64,000 nt of DNA from Prolixibacteraceae bacterium (GTDB taxonomy: Bacteria > Bacteroidota > Bacteroidia > Bacteroidales > Prolixibacteraceae), in contig CP081303.1 in NCBI GenBank assembly GCA_019720755.1, positions 2,046,001 through 2,110,000 of the forward strand, given 5' to 3'. A program made the position numbers and the translations under genes. Position 1 is the stretch's first letter; every line of letters starts with the position of its first letter. Under the pieces are notes generated by a model. That model was not told where the DNA came from and did not search any database. It was given only the letters and a program-made list of their open reading frames with translations. Of the stretch, positions 20,473-29,475 are shown one piece after another.

Positions 20473-21041
20473 ATTATTTTATATTCCACACCTCTCATGG
20501 ATAGGGGAAAAATAGATTGTAAAGGTAAATATTACACCCCGACAACAAAACAATATCACCCATTTAATCGGATGTAATACAATATAAAGACAAAACATGG
20601 AAGTCTCTATTTTTTAATCATCATCGAGATTAAAAAACTTATTATAACCCGTAAAAACATTTATGATCGTAAAATAAAATCCAGATATGGCACAAAGACA
20701 GAACAACAATTAGAGTACAATACAACCTCTTCTATGGCATCATAAAAAAAATTCTGTCAAAATCTATCTCTCTCATATCAGACTACGACGAATACTACAA
20801 AAAAGAAGAAAAGATCGTGTGCTTAAAGAGGGTAGAGATAAGAGACAGAAAAACAAAACACCATTGATAATCCCTCCCTTCGACTAAAATACCTCCATAC
20901 TTTAGACTCTCTCTAGCACTCACTACCCCCTAACGGTCAAAAAACACCCCAAACAACAGTAGCAAATAAGTCATTACAACATCTCATAGATAAAAAAGAT
21001 ACAATGCAATAGCATATATCAATCTCATAAAAACCATGAGC
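20473..21041. other. Non-coding gap between the unknown large gene and nrdB
   Basis: A 569-bp gap with no convincing gene, no strong hairpin and no RNA that I recognise. It must contain the promoter of the large unknown gene and the end of the nrdAB transcript. Confidence 0.5.
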
Positions 21042-22175
21042 TCAATCAAAACGATAATCAATATCGTGCAAATCTAGATTTATTCCACCAACAACATAAG
21101 ATGAGATCTCGGTCTCTTGAGGAAGAACCTCTACATGATCATTACGAAGCCAATTTTTCATCCATCCTAAAGGATTCTTTTTCACGCCATAGATCGGTTG
21201 CAACCCTATTGCTTTTAACCTTCGATCAGCAAGATAATGCATATACTGCGTTAAGATTTCCACATTTAACCCAATGGCCCCCTTGTCCCCAAAAAGATAT
21301 ACAGCCCATTGCACTTCCTGATCTATAGCATTGCGATACATCTGAACGACCTCTTTGTCAAGATCAGAAATAATATCTTGAAAGCCCTCCTCTTCATTAT
21401 CTCTTAAATCTCTTATCAACCGTTGGGTCAATGCAAGATGTTCATTCTCATCACGTGCAATCAATTTCAATATTTTGGCATTTCCCTCCATCTTCTTCTG
21501 CTCAGCAAAGGCAAAAGAGCAGGCAAAAGAGACATAAAATCGTATCCCTTCCAAGATATTAACAGAAACCAAAGAGAGGTAAAGCTCTTTCTTTAACTGC
21601 ATATCAGATACATAACGAGAATCAGTACAATCCTCTATTACTCTATAGTAAGACAAAGAAGTATAAAATTGATTGTAATAATCTGTAATATCCTCTGCTC
21701 TAGTTTGAATCACATCACTCTTCATAATATCGTCAAACACCACCCCTGGTTCATCATAAAGATTCTTTATAATATAAGAGTAACTCATCGAGTGTACATT
21801 TTCAAAAAAGCTCCATACCTGCAGTGCCTCTTCGACCTCAGGAATCGTCACCACCTGTCCAAAAGTCAATATAGGCGATCTTCCTTGTACACTATCCAAT
21901 AATATTTGATACTTTATATTCTCCGTAAATATCCTCTCTTCATGCTGCGACAATTGATTAAAATCACTACGATCACGTATCAACGACACCTCCTCAGGTC
22001 TCCAGAAATAACCCAACATACGTTGTGTTATCTGCTCATAAAAAGGGTATTTTTGAATATCATAACGCTGTATGTTTCGCCCCTCACCAAAGAATATCTT
22101 TGTCTTAGTGAAATCTATCGCTTTGTCATCGTACAGCAACTGTTTTCTCTGCTCCATCTCTATCACTTTTTCCAT
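21042..22175 (-). CDS. nrdB: Class Ia ribonucleoside-diphosphate reductase, beta (radical) subunit
   Basis: Diiron-tyrosyl radical subunit that starts each turnover of ribonucleotide reductase. I choose the ATG at 22175, which overlaps the nrdA stop codon as TAATG; this gives 377 residues and implies translational coupling. A frame up to 22187 is also open. Numbering on the longer frame: metal ligands D98 (LLDSVQGRSP), E129 and H132 (FFENVHSMSY), E213, E247 and H250 (ARDENEH), and the radical tyrosine at Y136, all as in the E. coli enzyme. The C-terminal tail ends VGGINLDLHDIDYRFD, resembling the segment that docks on NrdA, with a tyrosine in the expected zone. The enzyme needs oxygen to form its radical. 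Both genes lie behind a cobalamin riboswitch. Confidence 0.96.
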   Translation of the reverse strand: MEKVIEMEQRKQLLYDDKAIDFTKTKIFFGEGRNIQRYDIQKYPFYEQITQRMLGYFWRPEEVSLIRDRSDFNQLSQHEERIFTENIKYQILLDSVQGRSPILTFGQVVTIPEVEEALQVWSFFENVHSMSYSYIIKNLYDEPGVVFDDIMKSDVIQTRAEDITDYYNQFYTSLSYYRVIEDCTDSRYVSDMQLKKELYLSLVSVNILEGIRFYVSFACSFAFAEQKKMEGNAKILKLIARDENEHLALTQRLIRDLRDNEEEGFQDIISDLDKEVVQMYRNAIDQEVQWAVYLFGDKGAIGLNVEILTQYMHYLADRRLKAIGLQPIYGVKKNPLGWMKNWLRNDHVEVLPQETEISSYVVGGINLDLHDIDYRFD

Positions 22176-24427
22176 TATACAGCACATGCTCCTGAATCAC
22201 AACTATTCTGTTCCTCTTCACTCTCTTTTCCCGACCCATCATGAGTGTTTAAATAATATAAGGTCTTTATTCCATAATGATAAGCTGCCAACTCATCTTC
22301 TACCAACTGTTTCATGGAGACTCTCTCTCCTTCACATTGAGACAAATCATAATACAGATTGGTACTAATACTTTGATCTATAAACTTCTGAACTACTGCC
22401 ACCATTTGAATATAATCACGATTTGAGAGCTGCCATGCAAAATCATACGAACTACTCAATTTATCGATATCAGGAAGAAGCTGAACCAAAGGACCATGCT
22501 TACTTAACTTTGTTGTTGCCGCTACTCTAGGAGGATCTACACCTGCCGTAGAGTTAGACACAATAGAGCTAGATGCTGCAGGAGGAATGGCACTGAGTGT
22601 CGAATTTCTCATCCCATACTTTAAGATATCTTGTCTTAGTGAGTCCCAATGACACTCCAGATTCATCTCATGAAGCGTATCGACAGCATCACAATATCTA
22701 TCTATAGGGAGGATACCTTGAGCATAGGTCGTCTGATCAAATGCAGAACAACAGCCTCTCTCCTTCGCAATCTCTACGGATGCTTTTATCAAACCATACT
22801 GAAAACGTTCCATATAACGATGAATCATATTACGCCCCTTGATAGAGTGATAATGAACACCATGACGAGCCAAGAAATGGAACAAATCGGAAACACCAAT
22901 ACCCAAACTACGACGCGAATGAGTACTTCTCTCTGCCGATGTAAGAGGGTATGTTTGGTAATCAATCAGACGATCTAAGAAACGAACTAACAACATCGTT
23001 AAATTGTCAAGCTCCTCTATCGAATCGATCTTTCCCAAGTTAATATTACTAAGAATACACATCGCCACCTCTCCATCCTCATCTTCTACATGTTCTATTG
23101 GCTTGGTTGGAAGAGTAATCTCCTGACATAGGTTGCTCATATAGATAGGAGAGGCAAATGCACTGTTCGTATTTACATGATCCGTATTAAAGATATAGAC
23201 ACGTCCCGTTTCAAAGCGCTCTTGAAGAATACTCAGATAGAGATCACGTGCAGACACTTGTCGCCTCCGAACATCCTCTCGTGTTTCATAACGTTCATAC
23301 AAAGAGGTAAAATGACCTAGGTCTTTGCCATACATACTCTCATAGAGGTCAGGACACTCCTCCATTGAGAAAAGTGTAATACTACGATTTTCCCTCACTC
23401 TCTCCCTAAAAAGTCGATGAAAACCAATAGATAGGTCCATACGTCGAACCCGATTCTCTTCATTCCCTTTGTTATTCTTCAAACGGATAAACTGCTCTAT
23501 CTCCCAATGAAAAAAAGGAATGGTTGCTGTCGCACCACCACCACGAATAGAGTTCTGTGTAAAACTTTTGGTGGTAGCCTCAAAAATCTTCATAAAAGGA
23601 ACCAAACCTGTATGGATCACCGAACCATTCTTAATCTTTGCTCCTTTTCCCCTTATTCGACCCAAATTCAGACCAATACCAGCACGTTGAGCAGTATAAT
23701 AACCTATAGCACTATTAGAAGATAATATAGAGTTGGTCGTATCATTAATATCTATCAAACAACAAGAGCTAAATTGCTTCAATGGGGTACGAACACCTGA
23801 AAGAATGGGAGTAGGTAAAGAGATCTTAAAGGTAGCAATAGCATGATATAGTGACAATACCAAATCATCTCTCTTCTCAAGGGGTTCATCTTGAAACATA
23901 AACATACCCAAAAGCATAAAAGCTTCCTGAGGAAACTCAAATATCGCCCCATTCATACGATCCTGTACAAGATATTTATCCACCATCTGACGTAAACCAG
24001 AATAGGTAAAAAGGTCGTTATATGATGATTTTAAAGAGCCATTGAACAACTCCCACGAAGCCTCGTCATAACGATGAATCAATGCGTCATCATATACTCC
24101 AATGGCAACATTTTGAAGATAAACCGCTCTTAACTCTCGACACTCACCCAAAGGATTCACCTCCAACTCCAACTTATGCATAAATAGTTTTGCAGCAAGA
24201 AATTGGTAAGAAGCATGTTCTCTATCAATATTCGAAGCAATGACACCAATCAAAATATCAAGAGCCTCCTTCTCTGAAATCATATCATACAAAAGCTTCT
24301 CAAATTCCACCTTTATATGATTTAAAAACAGGTCTCTATCTTCACCATAAAAGCACAACAACTCCTGCCATAAAGACCAATCATAGTCTTTTACTTCTCC
24401 CGAATAACAAACTATTTTTCTTTGCAT
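22175..24427 (-). CDS. nrdA: Class Ia ribonucleoside-diphosphate reductase, alpha (catalytic) subunit
   Basis: Reduces NDPs to dNDPs. The 750-residue protein aligns by eye along its whole length with E. coli NrdA (761). Conserved marks are KISLPTPILSGVRTP and QFSSC (first redox Cys), QRAGIGLNLGRIR, SNLCQEITLPTKP (thiyl-radical Cys), NSTLSAIPPAASSSIVSN and IDQSISTN. The C-terminal shuttle motif CDSGACAV matches the CESGACKI end of the E. coli protein. The N-terminal ATP-cone looks degenerate: where E. coli has VTKRDG this protein has VCYSGE, so overall dATP inhibition may be weak or absent. It is first in the nrdAB operon and overlaps nrdB. Its leader carries a cobalamin riboswitch, so transcription or translation should fall when B12 is plentiful. 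Confidence 0.96.
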   Translation of the reverse strand: MQRKIVCYSGEVKDYDWSLWQELLCFYGEDRDLFLNHIKVEFEKLLYDMISEKEALDILIGVIASNIDREHASYQFLAAKLFMHKLELEVNPLGECRELRAVYLQNVAIGVYDDALIHRYDEASWELFNGSLKSSYNDLFTYSGLRQMVDKYLVQDRMNGAIFEFPQEAFMLLGMFMFQDEPLEKRDDLVLSLYHAIATFKISLPTPILSGVRTPLKQFSSCCLIDINDTTNSILSSNSAIGYYTAQRAGIGLNLGRIRGKGAKIKNGSVIHTGLVPFMKIFEATTKSFTQNSIRGGGATATIPFFHWEIEQFIRLKNNKGNEENRVRRMDLSIGFHRLFRERVRENRSITLFSMEECPDLYESMYGKDLGHFTSLYERYETREDVRRRQVSARDLYLSILQERFETGRVYIFNTDHVNTNSAFASPIYMSNLCQEITLPTKPIEHVEDEDGEVAMCILSNINLGKIDSIEELDNLTMLLVRFLDRLIDYQTYPLTSAERSTHSRRSLGIGVSDLFHFLARHGVHYHSIKGRNMIHRYMERFQYGLIKASVEIAKERGCCSAFDQTTYAQGILPIDRYCDAVDTLHEMNLECHWDSLRQDILKYGMRNSTLSAIPPAASSSIVSNSTAGVDPPRVAATTKLSKHGPLVQLLPDIDKLSSSYDFAWQLSNRDYIQMVAVVQKFIDQSISTNLYYDLSQCEGERVSMKQLVEDELAAYHYGIKTLYYLNTHDGSGKESEEEQNSCDSGACAV

Positions 24428-24566
24428 TCTATCTTTTCTTTAATGATTAAAAGAGTAATAGATACACATCGAAGCATAAGTATATAGAGAGCTCCTTCAT
24501 TCGTAAGTGAATGAACACGACTCTTCATTACACACTTCTCCCGAGAGTGTATCTTGACGTTCACTA
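24428..24566 (-). promoter_or_regulatory. nrdA: nrdA leader: probable riboswitch expression platform
   Basis: Between the aptamer and the nrdA start there are two hairpins on the minus strand: a bulged stem at 24532-24550 (ACACT with AGTGT and CTC with GAG) and a 7-bp stem TTCATTC/GAATGAA at 24496-24502 with 24509-24515. Neither is followed by a T-run, so control by hiding the start region, or by a distant structure, is more likely than a simple intrinsic terminator. This is inference. Confidence 0.45.
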
Positions 24567-24715
24567 TACTATAAGAGGTCTTCCGACTTATAACTCTACT
24601 CCTTACACCTTCCCACACTATATAGCACAGTGGCATCTTCTTTAAGAAGTATCAACATTAATTACGGCTGCGGGGACAGCTACTGATTCTAACAGTATTC
24701 CGAGATCTTATAAAA
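24567..24715 (-). promoter_or_regulatory. Cobalamin (AdoCbl) riboswitch upstream of nrdAB
   Basis: Read on the minus strand, the conserved cobalamin aptamer elements occur in order and at normal spacing. They are the P3 region CTGTCCCCGCAGCCGTAA (24679-24662), the GCCACTG box (24634-24628), GGGAAGG (24614-24608) and the signature AGTCGGAAGACCT (24588-24576). They are closed by a perfect 7-bp P1 helix, TATAAGA at 24712-24706 with TCTTATA at 24576-24570. A GGAATACTGTTAGAATCAG segment (from about 24701) matches the P2 stem. The aptamer binds coenzyme B12 and normally lowers expression of the downstream gene, here nrdAB. B12 riboswitches usually control cobalamin synthesis or import; control of a B12-independent ribonucleotide reductase is known from Streptomyces nrdABS and makes sense if a class II enzyme is also encoded. 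Confidence 0.92.
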
Positions 24716-25059
24716 TTTCTCAATAAAAATACCTTAAACTCTTTTTCTATCCATCCATTTCATCCTTTTTTTATTAACAACAAATATTTGAATCAAGAAA
24801 TAAAAGACACAAACATCCTCTATTACAGCATCCCAACGACAATTCGATTGTGAATAACTTTCTTCATCATAGACACAGAAAAACAAACCTCGACCTCATC
24901 AAAGAGAAGGCATTCATCTTAACCATTTGAAATTAGAAGAGAACATGAAACGGAAAACACGATATTTAAAAAATCAACATATCTCCCAAAGATCATCCTG
25001 TACAATAGAAGTCCAAATCATTAGAACAGGAAGAGTCATAGAGATTTAAAAACAAAAAA
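24716..25059. other. Non-coding gap between the nrdAB leader and the V-ATPase terminator
   Basis: No gene seen. The part next to 24716 should contain the nrdAB promoter; a TATTTTTA box on the minus strand near 24726-24733 is a weak match to the Bacteroidota -7 element, without a clear -33 TTG. Confidence 0.4.
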
Positions 25060-25086
25060 ACGCGTCACACAAGAAGTATGACGCGT
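25060..25086 (-). terminator. Terminator of the V-ATPase operon
   Basis: Eight-bp GC-rich stem ACGCGTCA/TGACGCGT (25060-25067 with 25079-25086), followed on the minus strand by a run of seven T, G and five T. It lies 31 bp past the last V-ATPase gene. Confidence 0.95.
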
Positions 25087-25116
25087 CTTAAGAATAAAAA
25101 CGAAAATGATCGTCGA

Positions 25117-25590
<474 letters not shown>

Positions 25591-25624
25591 TTATGAGTTA
25601 TTTTTTATTTTTTTATTTCAAACG

Positions 25625-27472
25625 TTACTTTACTCTTTTACGGAATGGGTTATATCGAACGCCACCTCCTGTAAAACCTGAGTTCTTATAGAACTCAACA
25701 AATGTCAGACGCACTGGGTGAACAAACGATCCCAATACCCCCATAAACAGATTCAATCCATGCCCAATAAGTAGGATAATAGTCATCACAATGATCTTTC
25801 CTACGATATTATCAGGAGCAAACTGTACTGCTAAATTATTAAATACAAATCCCAAGATAGAAGACGAAATACCCAAGGCAAACAGACGAATATAAGAGAG
25901 TATATCTCCCATCACACCAGTCGCCATGTTATAACTGTCCCAGATCCCAGCACCTAAATTGGCAAAGATCGAACGATCAGGATTATTAAATAACAAGGAA
26001 GCCAAGACCCAGAAAACCAAAACCACATATCTAAAGATAGAAGCAGATCCTTCTGAAAGACCAAATGCTGGTAGAGAATAGGATAAGGCTAGTCCCACAA
26101 AAAGTGTAATCCAACCAATCGTACTCACTGCATAACGTATTCCAAACTGTTTGGTCTCGTTTACTGCCTTCAACACCATACCAAAGATCACCTGTACCGC
26201 ACCAAAGATAAGTGCTAAATTAAATAGGTGGTCATTCATGGTTTTACCTTGTGCCTTCAGCATATCATTTAGAGTTCCATAGACTCCCCATCCTTCGGCA
26301 TATAGATCCATACCAAAGAAGGTACCACTAATCAATCCAAACAAGATGGTAGAGGCTCCGAGCCATTTGCTAAGCTTCATCGCATTTTGGGTAGATCCCT
26401 CTGTCTTCGGAGTGAACACAAAACCTAATATCATCAAAAGAATACCATAACCGGCATCACCCAGACAGAAACCAAAGAACAATAGATAGAAAGGTGCGAA
26501 GAATGGAGTCAAATCAAGCTCTCCGTATTTAGGAAGAGAGTATAGATCACCAACCATTTCAAACATACGAGCAAACCGACCATTCTTCAAAAGTACCGGA
26601 ACACGCTCCTCAAAAGAGGGGTCATTCTGCTCATAATAGACCTGCTCTGTATCCAAGTACTTACATACTTCATCCAAGCTTTCTATTGGCACAAATCCCT
26701 CAATCATATAGACATGATTCTCGGCAAGAGCATCCCCATCCAAACGAACCTTATTAAAGTCCACTTGATCCTTCACTGTCTGTTGATACTCTTCCATAAC
26801 AGGAAGACCAATAGCAGCAAGGAGGGTTAATTCACGATCTATATATTCTAATTTACTATTTACTTCATTCAGTGCTTGCCCTACTTCACTAAGCGACAAG
26901 CTAGGCAGAGTCACAATATCTGCTTCGATATCCACTGTCTCCTCTTGTTTAGAGACAATCACAAAATAGTGTAACATTCCCACTTGAGAAATCTCCACCA
27001 ATTCATAATCTTCTCTCCACTGCTCATTAAAATCACGAGAGTGACAAGCGAAGAAATGGAGATTCCAACCTGCATCTTGCAGTTTTTCCAAAGTAGAGAT
27101 ATCAAAATCTCCCCATGGTTGCCAAGCCTCAGCACTCTTATCAAGTTGATGTAGACGCGCAGTCTCAAGCTCTTTGACCTCAGCCAATTCACTATAAGTC
27201 TGTTTCAACGTTTCTGGAGATTCATATTTCTCCACCAACGCCGCATCCTGAACCCCTTGTACCTCGTCTTGAGCATCCAGTATTTTATGGAACTCTTTTA
27301 TCAAGCCTTCCACACGGGCCAACTCTTGGATGGACTCGTCTAATTGAGGATCTTCCACTCCTCCCTCTTTCTCATTGATATGGACCACCCCAAGAGAACG
27401 TAGATTCTCTAGAAACGACTCATACTCTTTATGAAAAAGAAGGAAAGATAATTTCTTCATCTTTACAATCAT
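25625..27472 (-). CDS. V-type ATPase subunit I (stator/a-subunit homologue)
   Basis: Membrane stator of 615 residues. The N-terminal half (about 1-330) is a cytoplasmic arm with coiled-coil stretches; the C-terminal half has seven to eight membrane helices (from about 340), including the region GDILSYIRLFALGISSSILGFVFN. That stretch carries the conserved Arg that faces the proteolipid ring during ion passage. It overlaps the subunit D gene by 4 bp (ATGA type), which points to translational coupling. Length is in the usual 600-680 range. Confidence 0.93.
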   Translation of the reverse strand: MIVKMKKLSFLLFHKEYESFLENLRSLGVVHINEKEGGVEDPQLDESIQELARVEGLIKEFHKILDAQDEVQGVQDAALVEKYESPETLKQTYSELAEVKELETARLHQLDKSAEAWQPWGDFDISTLEKLQDAGWNLHFFACHSRDFNEQWREDYELVEISQVGMLHYFVIVSKQEETVDIEADIVTLPSLSLSEVGQALNEVNSKLEYIDRELTLLAAIGLPVMEEYQQTVKDQVDFNKVRLDGDALAENHVYMIEGFVPIESLDEVCKYLDTEQVYYEQNDPSFEERVPVLLKNGRFARMFEMVGDLYSLPKYGELDLTPFFAPFYLLFFGFCLGDAGYGILLMILGFVFTPKTEGSTQNAMKLSKWLGASTILFGLISGTFFGMDLYAEGWGVYGTLNDMLKAQGKTMNDHLFNLALIFGAVQVIFGMVLKAVNETKQFGIRYAVSTIGWITLFVGLALSYSLPAFGLSEGSASIFRYVVLVFWVLASLLFNNPDRSIFANLGAGIWDSYNMATGVMGDILSYIRLFALGISSSILGFVFNNLAVQFAPDNIVGKIIVMTIILLIGHGLNLFMGVLGSFVHPVRLTFVEFYKNSGFTGGGVRYNPFRKRVK

Positions 27473-28074
27473 AACGCTTCCTCCTCTATATTTTGTTGAC
27501 GCGACTTCACGATTTTCTGTGCCGATTTAGATAAGTTCTCTTCATCTTCCATAAAGCGTTTGATCTTACGAATGGCATCAGCATACCCAGGGACCTGCAC
27601 CTTCTCGAAGAGGTTCACCTTCTGGGTAGTCTTTTTACGAGCATACTCCAACAGGTGCATTTTACGTGCATAAAATTCACGTTCAATACCCACTTTTGCA
27701 AGCTCTTTAATCAATTCCATTCCATCCAAAAACCACAATGGGGTATTGAAGAGACTGAAAGAAGCGATCTCAAAATCTACTCCTTCCAAGACAGGAGTCA
27801 TCACCCCTGCAATCTTTTTCACCGACATACGAACATCCTGAACACGGATTAGTGAAGTATCAAACTCTCCCCAAAGCGCAACCATACTATCATATGACTG
27901 CATAGACTGCTCTAGTTGTAAGTCAAGACGTTTCACCTCATCCTTGGCTCGCTTCACCTCCACCCTCAAAGCCGACTCCTTACTTTTAATCGTAGGAAGC
28001 GCACGCTCACGAACCTTAAGATCTTTCTCAAGTTTCTGGAGTGAAGTTTTATTATATTGAAAATTTATAGCCAC
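27469..28074 (-). CDS. V-type ATPase subunit D (central rotor shaft)
   Basis: A 201-residue protein forming two long helices: an N-terminal one (FQYNKTSLQKLEKDLKVRERALPTIKSKESAL) and a C-terminal one (RKTTQKVNLFEKVQVPGYADAIRKIKRFMEDEE). The NLFEKV..P motif is typical of subunit D, the rotating shaft inside the A3B3 head. It sits between subunits B and I in the standard Bacteroidota order and overlaps subunit I by 4 bp. Confidence 0.92.
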   Translation of the reverse strand: MAINFQYNKTSLQKLEKDLKVRERALPTIKSKESALRVEVKRAKDEVKRLDLQLEQSMQSYDSMVALWGEFDTSLIRVQDVRMSVKKIAGVMTPVLEGVDFEIASFSLFNTPLWFLDGMELIKELAKVGIEREFYARKMHLLEYARKKTTQKVNLFEKVQVPGYADAIRKIKRFMEDEENLSKSAQKIVKSRQQNIEEEAL

Positions 28075-28115
28075 AATGTTCTGTTTTTAAGGTAAAAAAC
28101 CGATGATTATCACAC

Positions 28116-29438
28116 TTAAGCTTCTGGCCAATATTTATCGACCACCTCTTGCTTAATAGCCACCTCTTCTTTAGAAAAATGACGGCTAAATAGACTCCAT
28201 CCTTTATCTAACATCTCTGTAGTATTAATATTCACATCAATAGCCAACAGATCATTCGAATACTCTTTCGCAAAAGCAAGTGTTCTTTCGTCATAATCAC
28301 TCAAGTCGAAACCATTTTCCATCTTTGTCTTTGCATTGGCTGCATCGGCAAACAGACGTACGGCAGTATTCATCACTGGAGGATGGTCTTCACGAGTCTT
28401 TTTCCCCGCAACCAACTGCTTCAAACGCGATAACGAACGGAACGGATCGACAATCACCTTTCCGATATCGGTATCCTTACGCAAGAAGAGCTGTCCCTCT
28501 GTAATATATCCCGTATTATCTGGAATCGCGTGGGTAATATCCCCACCAGCAAGAGTAGTAACCGCAATAATCGTTATCGATCCACCTTCAGGAAACTGAA
28601 CGGCTTTCTCGTAGATCTTTGCCAAATCAGAATATAGAGAACCTGGCATACTATCTTTCGATGGAATTTGATCCATACGGTTCGATACGATAGACAATGC
28701 ATCCGCATACAGGGTCATATCAGTCAAAAGAACTAATACGTTTTCGTTCTTCTCTACTGCAAAATACTCTGCAGCTGTCAAAGACATATCTGGAACCAAT
28801 AATCGCTCCACAGGAGGATTCTCAGTAGTATTCACAAAAGAGATAATGCGATTCAATGCCCCCGCATTCTCAAACACATTACGGAAATATAGGTAATCAT
28901 CATTGGTCAGACCCATACCCCCAAGGATAATCTTATCCGCCTTAGCACGTAGTGCTACGTTTGCCATCACTTGGTTAAATGGTTGGTCTGGATCGGCAAA
29001 GAAAGGAATCTTCTGTCCCGACACTAAGGTGTTGTTCAAGTCGATACCAGCAATACCTGTAGCAATCAACTCAGAAGGTTGCTTACGACGCACAGGGTTT
29101 ACCGAGGGACCACCAATAGCCACCTCATCTCCATCAATATCTGGACCTCCGTCGATAGGATCACCAAAGGCATTGAAGAAACGTCCTGCCAATTGATCAC
29201 TCACCTTCAATGTAGGAGATTTACCTAAGAAAGTAACCTCTGCATTGGTAGGAATACCTTCGGTACCACCAAAAACCTGAAGAGTCACCTCATCGCCCAT
29301 CATCTTCACCACCTGAGCCAAACGCCCATTCACCGTAGCCAACTCATCATAACCCACCTCTTGGGCTTTCAATGTGATGGTTGCCTTAGTTATGGCAGTA
29401 ATTTTAGTATATATTTTTTGAAAAGCTTTTGTTGCCAT
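28116..29438 (-). CDS. V-type ATPase subunit B (non-catalytic)
   Basis: I place the start at the ATG at 29438 (MATKAFQKIYTKI...), the usual start in Bacteroidota, giving 440 residues; the frame is open back to 29471. The protein has the ATP-synthase beta-barrel domain, the nucleotide-binding-like core without a Walker A lysine (SGQKIPFFADPDQPFNQV replaces the P-loop) and the C-terminal helical domain with SLSRLKQLVAGKKTREDH. The lack of a P-loop shows it is the regulatory B rather than the catalytic A subunit. The A gene lies just upstream. Confidence 0.94.
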   Translation of the reverse strand: MATKAFQKIYTKITAITKATITLKAQEVGYDELATVNGRLAQVVKMMGDEVTLQVFGGTEGIPTNAEVTFLGKSPTLKVSDQLAGRFFNAFGDPIDGGPDIDGDEVAIGGPSVNPVRRKQPSELIATGIAGIDLNNTLVSGQKIPFFADPDQPFNQVMANVALRAKADKIILGGMGLTNDDYLYFRNVFENAGALNRIISFVNTTENPPVERLLVPDMSLTAAEYFAVEKNENVLVLLTDMTLYADALSIVSNRMDQIPSKDSMPGSLYSDLAKIYEKAVQFPEGGSITIIAVTTLAGGDITHAIPDNTGYITEGQLFLRKDTDIGKVIVDPFRSLSRLKQLVAGKKTREDHPPVMNTAVRLFADAANAKTKMENGFDLSDYDERTLAFAKEYSNDLLAIDVNINTTEMLDKGWSLFSRHFSKEEVAIKQEVVDKYWPEA

Positions 29439-29475
29439 TTCACTCATTTTTTGATTAAAAAACTCACCCAAGAAT

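Noticed and set aside
24562-24630. Two CACTATA-type motifs that look like NrdR boxes
   Set aside because: They lie inside the cobalamin aptamer (P1 and the segment between the GCCACTG and GGGAAGG boxes), which explains them; spacing does not fit paired NrdR boxes.
24412-24636. 74-residue minus-strand open frame over the nrdA leader
   Set aside because: It overlaps the riboswitch and has no protein features.
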